This document shows, piece by piece, positions 19,047 to 28,418 of a DNA stretch of 64,000 nt (its first letter is position 1; every line of letters begins with the position of its first letter). The translations under genes and the position numbers were made by a program. The stretch lies in contig NZ_LOPW02000010.1 in assembly GCF_001469875.2 (NCBI RefSeq), positions 443,942 to 507,941 on the forward strand, written 5' to 3'. Origin of the DNA: Haloferax marisrubri (GTDB taxonomy: Archaea > Halobacteriota > Halobacteria > Halobacteriales > Haloferacaceae). A model generated the notes under the pieces. That model did no database searches and was not told the origin of the DNA. It saw only the letters and a program-made list of their open reading frames with translations.

Positions 19047-19952
19047 GTGCGCCTCGGCTCCCGCGAGGTCGGCTATCCGCACCTGTTGGCCGCGGCGCTC
19101 CTCGTCACGATGCTCCTCGGCGTCGGCGTCGGCGCGAGCACCTCCTCGTCCACCTACGGCGCGTTCAACGCCGCGTGGGACGGCGGCTCGGGTATTCGCG
19201 GGGTCGCATCGGACGCGGGTGCCGAGACCGAAGTCGTCTACAACACCACCGAGTACGACGAGGTCGACCCGGCGGGCACCGTCGCGTTCGTCGTCTCGCC
19301 CGAGCGGGGCTACACCGACGCCGAGGCCGCCCGCATCGAGTCGTTCGCCCGCGCCGGCGGGACCGTCGTCGTCGCCGACGACTTCAGGCCGCACGCCAAC
19401 GACCTGCTCGTCCGACTGGGCGCGTCCGCGCGACTCGACCAGACGCCGCTCCGCGACGACCGCCACCAGTACAGGTCGGGCGCGCTCCCCGTGGCGACGC
19501 GCGTCGCCGCGGACCCCCTGACCCGCGACGTGAGCCAACTCACGCTGAACCACCCGGCGACGGTGACGCCCAACGGGAGCACCGTCCTCGTCCGCTCGTC
19601 GAACTTCTCGTATCTCGACGCCGACGGTGATGGCGAACTGGACGACACCGAGACGCTCCGGTCGTACCCCGTCGTGACCACGGAGCGTCTCGGCGCGGGC
19701 GACGTGGTGGTCGTGAGCGACCCGAGCGTGTTCATCAACGCGATGCTCGAACGGCCGGACAACCGGGCGTTCGCGACGGCGCTCGCGGCCAACCGGACGA
19801 CCGTCGTGTTGGACTTCTCGCACGCCGAGGAGCGTCCGCCGCTCCAGGTCGCGCTTCGGGCGCTCCGCGACTCGGGCGGGCTCCAACTCCTGTTCGGCGG
19901 CTTCGTCGTCGGCGCGATTGCGCTCGTCGCCCGCCGCGACCGGGTCTCGTAG
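19047..19952 (+). CDS. DUF4350 domain membrane protein
   Basis: An N-terminal signal or anchor (LLAAALLVTMLLGVGVGAS) is followed by a roughly 230-residue GATase-like Rossmann domain of the DUF4350 kind, with YTDAEAARIESFARAGGTVV and VVVVSDPSVFINAML. A C-terminal helix (GLQLLFGGFVVGAIALVAR) follows. DUF4350 proteins are usually encoded with MoxR ATPases, DUF58 and DUF4129 proteins, as here. They are thought to act in envelope complex assembly or maturation; the exact role is not established. The start is a GTG immediately after the previous stop. Confidence 0.85.
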   Translation: MRLGSREVGYPHLLAAALLVTMLLGVGVGASTSSSTYGAFNAAWDGGSGIRGVASDAGAETEVVYNTTEYDEVDPAGTVAFVVSPERGYTDAEAARIESFARAGGTVVVADDFRPHANDLLVRLGASARLDQTPLRDDRHQYRSGALPVATRVAADPLTRDVSQLTLNHPATVTPNGSTVLVRSSNFSYLDADGDGELDDTETLRSYPVVTTERLGAGDVVVVSDPSVFINAMLERPDNRAFATALAANRTTVVLDFSHAEERPPLQVALRALRDSGGLQLLFGGFVVGAIALVARRDRVS

Positions 19953-20047
19953 CGCGACTGTCCGCGCGTCCGCTCCCGCCACCGCACTCTCTTCGCCGGC
20001 ACGCCGAGACCGCAGTTATATGTGGTCGCCGTCCCGAGTGGTTCCAT

Positions 20048-21037
20048 ATGAGTGCTCCCGAAGAGGTCTACGAGGCCATCCTGGACGAGACGTCGCAACT
20101 CCTCGTCGGGAACGAAGACGCGATAGAGGCGCTCACCATCGCGTTGCTGACCAACGGGCACGTCCTCCTCGAAGGGGTTCCGGGCGTGGCTAAGACGACG
20201 ATTGCCAACCTGTTCGCCCACGCCGCGAACCTCGACTACCAGCGGATTCAGATGACGCCCGACGTGTTGCCGGCCGACATCACGGGCACCCACATCTACC
20301 GCGAGAACCTCGGCGAGTTCGACCTCCAGCGGGGGCCGATTTTCTCGAACGTCGTCCTCGCCGACGAGATAAACCGGGCGACGCCGAAGACACAGTCCGC
20401 GCTCCTCGAAGCGATGGAGGAGGGACAGGTGACCATCGAGGGCGAGACGCTCAAACTCCCCTACCCGTTCATGGTCATCGCCACGCAGAACCCCATCGAG
20501 TACGAGGGGACGTTCAACCTCCCGGAGGCCCAGCGCGACCGCTTCCAGTTCAAGGTCGTCGTCGACCTCCCGGAGCGGGCCGACGAGCGGGAGATTCTCG
20601 AACGGTTCGACCGCTCGCCGTCGCTCAAGCCCTCGGACATCTCGAACGTCATCGACGACGCCGACATCGGGAAGGCACGGCAGGTCGTCACGGACGTACA
20701 CGTCGACAACAAAGTGTTCGACTACATCCTCGACCTCGTCGGCGCGACGCGGACGCACGCCGCGGTCGATTTCGGCGCGTCGCCCCGCGCCTCGCTCGCC
20801 TTCCTTCGGGCCGGCAAGGCCGCCGCGGCGATTCGCGGCCGCGACTACGTGATTCCCGACGACGTGAAGCGACTCGCGCCCATCATCATGTCCCACCGTC
20901 TCGTCCTCGGCACCGAGGCGGACATCAGCGGGCGCGACCCGCGAGAAATCGTCGAGGAGGTCGTCGACACCGTTCCGACGCCCGAAGTCGACCTCAACGA
21001 GTCGACGACGCCGTCCGTCGCGGGCGACGACGACTGA
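20048..21037 (+). CDS. MoxR-family AAA+ ATPase
   Basis: A MoxR-type AAA+ chaperone-like ATPase. Walker A is GVPGVAKTT, Walker B LADEINRATPKTQSALLEAM, sensor 1 VIATQNPIEYEGTFNLPEAQ, with an arginine-finger region (AQRDRFQFK) and a C-terminal lid. MoxR ATPases work with a VWA or DUF58 partner to assemble or activate protein complexes. The DUF58 gene lies on the opposite strand 1.5 kb away in the same cluster. A TATA-like GTTATATG box lies about 28 nt upstream, consistent with a leaderless start. Its length of 329 residues is normal for the family. Confidence 0.95.
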   Translation: MSAPEEVYEAILDETSQLLVGNEDAIEALTIALLTNGHVLLEGVPGVAKTTIANLFAHAANLDYQRIQMTPDVLPADITGTHIYRENLGEFDLQRGPIFSNVVLADEINRATPKTQSALLEAMEEGQVTIEGETLKLPYPFMVIATQNPIEYEGTFNLPEAQRDRFQFKVVVDLPERADEREILERFDRSPSLKPSDISNVIDDADIGKARQVVTDVHVDNKVFDYILDLVGATRTHAAVDFGASPRASLAFLRAGKAAAAIRGRDYVIPDDVKRLAPIIMSHRLVLGTEADISGRDPREIVEEVVDTVPTPEVDLNESTTPSVAGDDD

Positions 21038-21047
21038 GGGCGGTCGG

Positions 21048-22082
21048 CTATCGCTCGTCGGATTCTGTTTCTGTTTCTGCTTCTTCGGCCTCGACCGCAC
21101 CTGCGTCGGCCTCGTGCTCGACCGCTGACGCCGCGCCCGCGGACGACTCGACTTCCTCGCCGTCTTCGACGTCCCACCGGCAGGTGACGGCGAAGTCCAT
21201 CTCCTCGCCGGCGGCGACCTCGGTGACGACCGGGGCGTCGAGGCCGCGGGCGACGACCACGGCGACGAACGACGCCACGGGCGTGTCGAACGTCTCGGCC
21301 GAGGCGAACCGGCAGTCTTCGACGCGGACCGTCAGGCGACCGTCCGCGGCGTCCGTCTCGGCGGTCGCGGTCTCGGCGAGTTCGAACAGTTCCACGAGGG
21401 CGTCGGTCGCCTGCCGGGCCAGCGTCTCGGGGTCGTCGCCGAGCGGGCCGTCGAGGCTCCGTTCGAACTCGTCGAACAGGCCGCCGCCGCTGGGGTCGAA
21501 CGCGACGCCGCGGGCCAGGTCGTCGTCGGTGACGACGAAGGTGTCGCGGAGCGCCTCGGCGTCGGGGAGTGCGTAGCCGCGGTGCTCCGGGACGAACAGG
21601 CGAACGTCGCCGCGGTCGGCGTCGGGGACGTAAACCGCGACGTCCTGCAGGCCGAGTTCGTCGACGACGGCGGCGTGGTTGCTCGCGTGCGCGCCGAACA
21701 CCGACGAGCCGACGCCGACGGGGATGAACCGCTCGGGGCTGAGATACCGCGTCACCGCCGCGGCGAACAGCCCGATAGCGCCGAGGACGACGAGCGTCTC
21801 CCTGACGGGCGGAAACAGCGCGCCCCCGAGCAGACCGGCGACGCCGAGCGCGGCCAGCGCGACGGCGGTCTGTCGGTAGCGACCCCGCCGGAGCGCCTCG
21901 TAGCGCTGTCTGAGGCGGGCGTTCTCGCGTCGGAGGTCGGCGAGTTCGGCGCGGTCGGCGTCCGTCTCGTCGGTTCCGGCTCGCCCGAGGTCGCCGTCGC
22001 CGCCGTTGGGGGCCGACACGGTCGCGTGGGCCTCCCCGTTGGCTAACTCCAACTCCCGGTCGCGACCGTCGTCCGCGCTCAT
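21048..22082 (-). CDS. Membrane protein with coiled coil and two helices, haloarchaeal unknown
   Basis: An acidic N-terminus (about 45 residues) leads to a short coiled coil (LADLRRENARLRQRYEALRR). Two membrane helices follow at about residues 74-110. Then comes a cytoplasmic alpha/beta domain of about 180 residues, and an acidic low-complexity tail. The start overlaps the previous gene's stop by 4 nt (ATGA), so the two are translationally coupled. This is a conserved companion of the MoxR/DUF58 cluster in haloarchaea as I recall; no function is known. It is the last gene of the three-gene minus-strand operon. Confidence 0.8.
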   Translation of the reverse strand: MSADDGRDRELELANGEAHATVSAPNGGDGDLGRAGTDETDADRAELADLRRENARLRQRYEALRRGRYRQTAVALAALGVAGLLGGALFPPVRETLVVLGAIGLFAAAVTRYLSPERFIPVGVGSSVFGAHASNHAAVVDELGLQDVAVYVPDADRGDVRLFVPEHRGYALPDAEALRDTFVVTDDDLARGVAFDPSGGGLFDEFERSLDGPLGDDPETLARQATDALVELFELAETATAETDAADGRLTVRVEDCRFASAETFDTPVASFVAVVVARGLDAPVVTEVAAGEEMDFAVTCRWDVEDGEEVESSAGAASAVEHEADAGAVEAEEAETETESDER

Positions 22083-22585
22083 CGGTTCGCCTCCGGCGCG
22101 TCAACGAAGCCGAGCGCGACGCGCTCGTAGCGGTGGAGTCCGTAGGCGACGAGCGCCGCGAGGACGGCGGCGACCAGCGCGGCCTGCCACGCCCACCGGA
22201 GCGTCGTCCAGAGCGCCCACGCGACCCCGAGGGCGACGGCGTATCCCGCCGCCAGTCGGACGAGCAGAGCGCGGTCCGGCGGCCACCCGCACGCCGCCCC
22301 CGCGAGAAGCGGGAACGCGGCGAGTTGCGCGCTCCCGAGCGCGACGAGGCCCGCGTCCGCGAAGAACGAGACGGCGGTCAGTTGCGCGACGACGAACGCG
22401 AAAGGGCCGTCGGACGCCGCCGCCGCGGCGAGGACGAGGACGCCGGCGGCGACGCCCCACAGCCCGTTCGTCAGGCTCACCGCGAGGGTGAAACAGAGGA
22501 CGCCCGCCGCGTCCATCGGGGTGAGTTCGTTCGCGTCCAACACGGTTCGAATCGTCCGTTCGCTCTGGTTCACAGGTGTCTCCAT
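22079..22585 (-). CDS. Multi-pass membrane protein, haloarchaeal unknown
   Basis: A 168-residue protein with five or six hydrophobic segments: AGVLCFTLAVSLTNGLWGVA, AAGVLVLAAAAASDG, FVVAQLTAVSFFADA, AAFPLLAGAACGW, and WQAALVAAVLAALVAYGL. The gene starts 7 nt after the DUF58 gene ends and overlaps the next gene by 4 nt, so it lies inside the DUF58 operon. It may be a membrane partner of the MoxR/DUF58 complex; this is inferred from position only. Confidence 0.8.
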   Translation of the reverse strand: METPVNQSERTIRTVLDANELTPMDAAGVLCFTLAVSLTNGLWGVAAGVLVLAAAAASDGPFAFVVAQLTAVSFFADAGLVALGSAQLAAFPLLAGAACGWPPDRALLVRLAAGYAVALGVAWALWTTLRWAWQAALVAAVLAALVAYGLHRYERVALGFVDAPEANR

Positions 22586-22591
22586 CGGTGT

Positions 22592-24031
22592 TCACTCCGC
22601 TGTGGTGGCCCGCGTCGTCGCCAGTTCCATCGCGCTCTTGGGGGCGACCTCGTAGGCGGTGACGTTCGGCAGTCGTTCGAGGCGCGCTCGGAACTCCTCG
22701 AAGGCGACGAACCCGGCCGCGTCGCCCGCAGCCCCCGCGTCGGCGGCGTCGGCCGCGTCGTCGAAGAACGTCGTCGGCGTGAGGAAGACGCTCGTCTGAC
22801 TGCTCCGCTTCGACGCGACGACGACCGCCTCGTAGGTCTCGACCTTCGCCGAGTCGTCGGTGACGAGCACGAGGTGGTCCTCTCTGTCCGACCGCGAGCA
22901 CGCGGACTTCACCGCGTCGAAAAGCGGCCGGTCGCTGACCCGCGAGACGTAGCTCTCGCCGTCGCGGAGATACGGGCGGAGCGTCGTCGCGAACGCCGAG
23001 TCGTCGTCGCCGAGGAGGCGACTCCGCTTGCGGGCGTCTTCCGGGGCGACCGGGCGGGACGCGTCGACCGGGCGGCGCGGGCTGGCGGTCGGCTCTATCG
23101 AGAGCAGTCGCCGCCGAATCGTCTGGTAGGCGTTCGACGACGAGGAGGGGCCGAACTCCCACTCCATCGCGGCGTCGCCGACGAACTGCGCCGAGACGGG
23201 GTCGCCGTGAGACTCCGCGGCGTCGACGAGGCCGAGCGCGACCTCGCGCGCGTACGACAGCATCGTCCGCCCGGTCGGGCCGCGGTTCATGTGCGACCCG
23301 CAGTCGACCACGAGCGACAGCAGGTAGTCCGACTCGGATTCGAACTCGCGGATGTACGGGTGGTTCATCCGCGCGGTGGTCTTCCAGTCGATCTGCGACA
23401 GCGTGTCGCCGGGGAGGTACTGCCGCGTCTCGTGGGGGACAAGTCCCGGTCCGGTCTGGTCGCTGGAGTGGTCGCCGAACGTCGTGCCGACCAGTTCGCC
23501 GCCGCGACCGACGTGGATGCCGTCGGGTGCCGGCGGTTCGACCAGACAGCGGGCGTCGACGTCGAGCGTCACCGTCTCGGTGAAAAAGCCCGCGCGTCCC
23601 TCGATATCGGCGGCGACCTCGTCGAACGCGATTCGCCCGGCGACGGGGAACTCGATACTGCACGTGACCGACCCGGTGGTCTCGCCGGGGTCGAACGCGA
23701 CCGTCCGGCGCGCCCGCTCCGGCGCGTTCACGCTCGGCGGCGCGACGAGTTCGACCTCGACGGGCGCGTCGACGGCCTCGGACAGCGACGCCGTCAGCGT
23801 CACCGCGGCGCGGTCGCCGACGAACACCGACGTGGGCTCGATAGAGACGGACGCCGAGAGGTCGCGGTCGACCGCGCGCATCGTCCCGACGGCGTCGACC
23901 TGCGCGACGACGAGCCACGCGGCGAGGCCGCAGGCGGCCAAAAGCGGCGTCGGCTCGTCGAGGACGACCGCGTAGACGGTGAGGAAGCAGGCGACGCCTG
24001 CGAGCGCGGCCCATCGGCGGGTCGGAAGCAT
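22592..24031 (-). CDS. DUF58 domain protein (MoxR partner)
   Basis: Two N-terminal membrane helices (LAGVACFLTVYAVVL, LLAACGLAAWLVVAQV) are followed by an immunoglobulin-like segment. The DUF58 core contains YLPGDTLSQIDWKTTARMN, and the VWA-like part has LLSLVVDCGSHM. I took the ATG at 24031 because the 32 residues before it look like upstream non-coding DNA and the helix follows at once. DUF58 proteins are usual partners of MoxR ATPases and may act as substrate-binding adaptors. It heads the minus-strand operon, divergent from the DUF4129-like gene. Confidence 0.88.
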   Translation of the reverse strand: MLPTRRWAALAGVACFLTVYAVVLDEPTPLLAACGLAAWLVVAQVDAVGTMRAVDRDLSASVSIEPTSVFVGDRAAVTLTASLSEAVDAPVEVELVAPPSVNAPERARRTVAFDPGETTGSVTCSIEFPVAGRIAFDEVAADIEGRAGFFTETVTLDVDARCLVEPPAPDGIHVGRGGELVGTTFGDHSSDQTGPGLVPHETRQYLPGDTLSQIDWKTTARMNHPYIREFESESDYLLSLVVDCGSHMNRGPTGRTMLSYAREVALGLVDAAESHGDPVSAQFVGDAAMEWEFGPSSSSNAYQTIRRRLLSIEPTASPRRPVDASRPVAPEDARKRSRLLGDDDSAFATTLRPYLRDGESYVSRVSDRPLFDAVKSACSRSDREDHLVLVTDDSAKVETYEAVVVASKRSSQTSVFLTPTTFFDDAADAADAGAAGDAAGFVAFEEFRARLERLPNVTAYEVAPKSAMELATTRATTAE

Positions 24032-24248
24032 CGTGGATTCGATTCGTGCCGCCCAAGTTGAATGTTTGTGTTGGCGCGCGCGACGCTCGGCCGCGCGGTC
24101 CCCGTCGAACCGCGGCACACTCGGCACGTCAATCGGGCGTTAAACCCGCCGTTAACTCGGTGCAGTCTACGGGTTGCGCGGCGTCCGGCCCCGCGGAGAG
24201 TCGGCCGAATGCCAAAACCCATTAGGTCCCCCCGTCTGGCTACGAGTA

Positions 24249-26474
24249 GTGCGTGGTGAATCGGGCCGCCGGGTGCGGTTGCTCTGGACGATGTTGGTCG
24301 TCGCCTGTCTCGTCGCGACAGCACCAGTAGCGGCGGTCTCTGCGGGGGCGGTCGGCGACGCGCCCGCCCCGAACGCGGACGGTTCGGCGTCGCTCGGGTC
24401 GGCCGACCGAGCGTCGGTGCTCGGGCCCGCCGCGGGTCCGCGACAGCAGACCGCGAACGCGACGAACAACAGCACCGGCGTCATCCACGAGAACCCCGAC
24501 GAGGTCGACGACGAGAACGAACTCGACCGCCTGCTTTCGTACCTCTCGGGCGAGCTCAACGGGGACATCGGCGCGAGCACCCTGCGACTCAGCCAGGGCG
24601 AGTACGCGGCCGCGAAGGCGGCGCTCGGCGACGACTACGACGACTCCCTCGGCAAGTACGTCGACGTCGAAGGCGAGACCGGCGGCGACGGCGCGAGCGA
24701 GGAGTACCAGTCAGTCGGCGAGACGCAGCGGGAGTACGTCGACACCGTCAGCGAGTTCCGCGAGACGCGCCGCGAGTACGAGGCGGCGAGGCGGGCCGGC
24801 AACGACGAACGCGCCCGCGAACTCGCCCGCGAACTGACGCGACTCGCCGAGGACGGCGAGACGCAGTCAGACCGGCTGTTGGAAGCGTTCGACGTCATCT
24901 CGAACCGGACCGACGGCGACCTGACGGAGAGTAGCGCCCAAATCGCGGACGTACAGGCGAACGTCTCCGAACAGCGCGACGAAATCGTCTCCCGCGAGTT
25001 CGTCGCCACCAACCTCACCGTCGCCGACTACGACCGGAACATCTCCTTTACCGACCCGCTCGTCCTCTCGGGGTCGCTCGTCGCCGACAACGGCACGCCG
25101 GTCGAGACGGCGACCGCTCGCTTCGCGGTCGGCGGGCAGACGGTCCAGACCGCGGTCGCCCCCGACGGCTCGTTCGAACTGACCTACCGGCCGGCGCGGA
25201 TTCCGACGAGTACCTCGTCGCTCACGGTCCGGTACCTCCCGGACGACGCGTCGATGTATCAGGCGACGGAGCGGGTCGTCCCCGTCGCCGTCTCGCAGGT
25301 GAACGCGACCGCGAGCCTGTCGGAGCCGCCTGCCCCGGCCTACGGCTACGCCGACGCCGTCTCGGTTCGCGCGACGGTCAGCGTGAACGGGACGCCGGTG
25401 TCGAACTACCCGGTCGCCGCGAGCTTCGCCGGGTCGTCGGCGACCGCGTCGGCGACGAACGCGAGCGGCGCGTCGGCCGTCTCGGCGACCGTTCCGGCGA
25501 GCGCGACGGGGGCGGCGTCGATTCGCGTCGCGCCCGACGGCGACGGCAGGGCGGTCACGTTCGCCCCGACGACGGTGTCGGTCCCGCTCGAAACCGAGGA
25601 GACGGCGCTCGACGTACGCGCCCGCGAGACGACCGCCCAAACGGTCGTCGTCGAAGGTCGTCTCGAAACCGACGAGGGCGAGGCCGTGCGCGGGCAGTCG
25701 GTCGCCGTCAGCGTCGGCGGGCGCGAGGTCGCGTCGGCGACGACCGGCGAGTCGGGCGCGTACCGGACGACTATCGACCTTCCGAGCGGCGTGGCCGCCG
25801 AGAACGCGACCGTCTCGGCCGCGTTCGACGGCGAGGGGACGAACCTCGAATCGTCCGACGCGACGGCGAGCATCCAGCTCTCGAACGGTGCCACCGGGGC
25901 CGGGGCCGGAAACGGCGCGGCCGGTGGGCTCCCGGTCGACCCGCTCGACCTCGCGTGGGTCGTCGCTGGGACCGCAGTTGTCGGCCTTGCCGCCGCCGTG
26001 CTCCTCCGGCGGAACGGCGCTGGCGAGTCCGCGGCGACGCCGACAGCCGACGAGTCCGCCGCCTCGGGCTCCGACGACTCGACCGCGCCGGAACCGTCGG
26101 CGACCGGAGCGTCGGCGCTGGATTCGGCGGCCGACGCGCTCGATGCGGGCCGGCCGAACGACGCGGTGGTCGTCGCCTACGCGGGCGTCCGCCGGGCGCT
26201 TTCGGCCGCCGCAGACGTCGACGACGCCGCGACCCACTGGGAGTTCTGCGACCGGTGTATCGACGCCGGCGTCGCGCCCGCCGACGCGCTCGAATCGCTC
26301 ACCGCGGGCTACGAGCGGGCGGCCTACAGCGGCCTCTCGGTGAGCGACGCGGACGCGGCCGAACTGGTCGAGACGGCCCGCTCGCTCACCGACCCGGCAG
26401 ACTCCGACGCGCTGGAATCGCCCGAGTCGGGTGACGGCGCGGACGCGTCGGAGCCGGTCGGCCCGGTCGAGTAG
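24249..26474 (+). CDS. DUF4129-like membrane protein with large secreted N-terminal region
   Basis: The GTG start at 24249 places a signal peptide (LLWTMLVVACLVATAPVAAV) at the N-terminus. The ATG at 24174 would add 25 unlikely residues. A helical region (about residues 80-240) is followed by several beta repeats of the carboxypeptidase-regulatory kind. One membrane helix (LAWVVAGTAVVGLAAAVLL) follows, then a cytoplasmic DUF4129-like helical domain (VVAYAGVRRALSAAADV, ATHWEFCDRCIDAGV, SLTAGYERAAYSGLSV). DUF4129 domains accompany MoxR, DUF58 and DUF4350 in many prokaryotes, often with transglutaminase domains. No transglutaminase is seen here. Confidence 0.82.
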   Translation: MRGESGRRVRLLWTMLVVACLVATAPVAAVSAGAVGDAPAPNADGSASLGSADRASVLGPAAGPRQQTANATNNSTGVIHENPDEVDDENELDRLLSYLSGELNGDIGASTLRLSQGEYAAAKAALGDDYDDSLGKYVDVEGETGGDGASEEYQSVGETQREYVDTVSEFRETRREYEAARRAGNDERARELARELTRLAEDGETQSDRLLEAFDVISNRTDGDLTESSAQIADVQANVSEQRDEIVSREFVATNLTVADYDRNISFTDPLVLSGSLVADNGTPVETATARFAVGGQTVQTAVAPDGSFELTYRPARIPTSTSSLTVRYLPDDASMYQATERVVPVAVSQVNATASLSEPPAPAYGYADAVSVRATVSVNGTPVSNYPVAASFAGSSATASATNASGASAVSATVPASATGAASIRVAPDGDGRAVTFAPTTVSVPLETEETALDVRARETTAQTVVVEGRLETDEGEAVRGQSVAVSVGGREVASATTGESGAYRTTIDLPSGVAAENATVSAAFDGEGTNLESSDATASIQLSNGATGAGAGNGAAGGLPVDPLDLAWVVAGTAVVGLAAAVLLRRNGAGESAATPTADESAASGSDDSTAPEPSATGASALDSAADALDAGRPNDAVVVAYAGVRRALSAAADVDDAATHWEFCDRCIDAGVAPADALESLTAGYERAAYSGLSVSDADAAELVETARSLTDPADSDALESPESGDGADASEPVGPVE

Positions 26475-26537
26475 CGCGGCCGCGGGCCCCGACGGCTGAC
26501 AAATGATTTTTGTGCTCGTGTTTCCCACTTCGGGTAG

Positions 26538-27545
26538 ATGTCGCAGCGCCAAGACTGGCGGTTGTTCCTCCCCGAGCCGCTCCGCACGCTCCCGGCCGAC
26601 CTCGCGGTCGTCGTCGCGGGAGTCGTGCTCACGCTCGTCGCGACGCTCACGCCCGGGCTGGAGGGGACGCCGCTCCGAGTCGTCGTCGGCCTGCCGTTCG
26701 TGCTTTTCATCCCCGGCTACGCCCTCATCGCGGCGCTGTTTCCCGAGCGCGGTCCGCCGATAGACGCCCCCGAGGACCACGACCGGATGGGCGGTATCGA
26801 CGGTATCGAGCGGGTCGCGCTCTCGTTCGGGACGAGCATCGCGGTCGTCCCCCTGCTCGGACTCGTTCTCAACTTCACGCCGTGGGGGATTCGACTCGTG
26901 CCCATCCTCGTCGCCGTGAGCGGCTTCACGCTCGTCGCCACGGCGTTCGCGGCGGCCCGCCGGTCGGCGCTCCCCGAAGAAGAGCGACTGGAAGTCCCCT
27001 ACCAACGCTGGTTCGCCGCCGCGCGCGACGAACTGTTCAACCCGGCGTCGGGGACCGACGCGATGCTGAACGTCGTCCTCGTGGTGAGCGTGGTCCTCGC
27101 GACCGCCAGCGTCGGCTACGCGGTGGCGGTGCCGAAAGACGGCGAGTCGTTCACCGAACTGTACCTCCTGACCGAGGACGGAAACGACGAACTCACCGCC
27201 GACAACTACCCCGAGGAACTCGTCCGCGGCGAGCCCGCGTCGCTCGTCCTCGGCGTCGGCAACCAGGAACACCGGACGGTGAACTACACCGTCGTCACCG
27301 TGCTCCAGCGCGTCGAGGTGTCGAACAACTCGACGACCGTGTTGGAGTCGGAGCGACTCCGGACGTTCACGCCCCGGCTCGAACACAACGAGACGTGGCA
27401 CGAACCGCACGAGGTCCGGCCGACGATGACGGGCGAGCGTCTGCGACTGACGTATCTCCTCTACGAGGGCGCGCCGCCGGCCTCGCCGACGGTCGACAAC
27501 GCGTACCGTGAGGTCCACCTCTGGGTGACAGTTCGTGAAGAATGA
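26538..27545 (+). CDS. DUF1616 family membrane protein (paralog 2)
   Basis: A close paralog of the protein encoded at 14283. It shares the stretches PLRVVVGLPFVLFIPGYALI, GIDGIERVALSFGTSIAVV and LVLNFTPWGIRLVPI. The extracytoplasmic domain also matches, with NQEHRTVNYTVVTVLQRVEV and MTGERLRLTYLLYEG. Its position at the far end of the MoxR module, with the other copy before the protease gene, suggests duplication within this locus. Function is unknown. Confidence 0.88.
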   Translation: MSQRQDWRLFLPEPLRTLPADLAVVVAGVVLTLVATLTPGLEGTPLRVVVGLPFVLFIPGYALIAALFPERGPPIDAPEDHDRMGGIDGIERVALSFGTSIAVVPLLGLVLNFTPWGIRLVPILVAVSGFTLVATAFAAARRSALPEEERLEVPYQRWFAAARDELFNPASGTDAMLNVVLVVSVVLATASVGYAVAVPKDGESFTELYLLTEDGNDELTADNYPEELVRGEPASLVLGVGNQEHRTVNYTVVTVLQRVEVSNNSTTVLESERLRTFTPRLEHNETWHEPHEVRPTMTGERLRLTYLLYEGAPPASPTVDNAYREVHLWVTVREE

Positions 27546-27736
27546 CGGCGGAACCCGACCGCCGTCTGGCAACGGGGAGTCCACCAATTTACTGATATCT
27601 CTCAGTCACCCTCCGAAATCTGTAAGAACATCGGCGTAGGTCGTGTAACTCGTTTGTGTTCTAGTTTTATCACCTCTGATAATCTACAAGTAACGTTTAG
27701 GGTACTGCACGCTAAGGTGGGGGTAGCGAGGTCACA

Positions 27737-28384
27737 ATGCGAGACTCTGGAAGTACGGTTTCCCGCCGCGGCGGCCGAGGTCCGAAGATAGAACGCATCG
27801 CGGACCGGTACGGTCTCGACGGCCTCGGTGACGACCTCGTCGACGCGTGGCTCGGCGATGGTCGAGAACGACGGAGCCTCCGCGAACTCGAAGGCGACGT
27901 GAACGAGCGACTCATTCGGGCCGCGCTGGACGAAGCCGGCGCGCACGTCCTCGACGGGGAGGCGGAGAACTTCTACCGCCTCCTGACCAGCGACGACGTG
28001 ACTGCGGGGAGTCGCACCGACGCGCGGAACACGCTTCGCGAACGCGGCGTCGACGTCGAGCAGTTAGAGGCGGACATCATCTCCTACCAGTCGGTGTATA
28101 ACTACCTCAAGCGACACCGAAACGTCGAGCGCGAAGACGCGAGCGACGACGGAGAGAGCGCCACCGAGTCGGGACTGGCGACGATTCGAAAGCTCCGGTC
28201 CCGGCTTCGGACGGTGACTATCGATGTTATCGACCGTTTAGTAAAGGCCGAAGCGGTCTTCATCGGCACGTATGAGGTCGAAGTCGATATCCGCGTCACC
28301 TGCACAGACTGCGACACGCGAATGACCCCGACGACACTCCTCTCCTCCGGGCACTGCGACTGCGAACAGGGCGGGGACGAGTAG
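27737..28384 (+). CDS. rdfA: Rod-determining factor RdfA
   Basis: I recognise this as the haloarchaeal RdfA family, shown in Haloferax volcanii to be needed for rod-shaped cells. The basic N-terminus (RRGGRGPKIERIADRYGL) is followed by a mostly helical domain (about 20-130). A second part includes LRTVTIDVIDRLVKAEAVF. The C-terminal zinc-ribbon-like end has Cys189, Cys192, Cys207 and Cys209 (CTDC and CDC). It starts with its own upstream AT-rich region, and ends 34 nt before the SMC-like gene, with which it is likely cotranscribed. How it controls shape is not known; the cysteines suggest metal or nucleic-acid binding, which is inference. Confidence 0.85.
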   Translation: MRDSGSTVSRRGGRGPKIERIADRYGLDGLGDDLVDAWLGDGRERRSLRELEGDVNERLIRAALDEAGAHVLDGEAENFYRLLTSDDVTAGSRTDARNTLRERGVDVEQLEADIISYQSVYNYLKRHRNVEREDASDDGESATESGLATIRKLRSRLRTVTIDVIDRLVKAEAVFIGTYEVEVDIRVTCTDCDTRMTPTTLLSSGHCDCEQGGDE

Positions 28385-28418
28385 CGATTCGGGCACACCA
28401 ACAATCCACATCTGACAC

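Noticed and set aside
24867-27587. 906-codon minus-strand open frame across the DUF4129-like and DUF1616 genes
   Set aside because: It spans two real genes and their spacer, has arginine-rich low-complexity content, and is best explained as a GC shadow.
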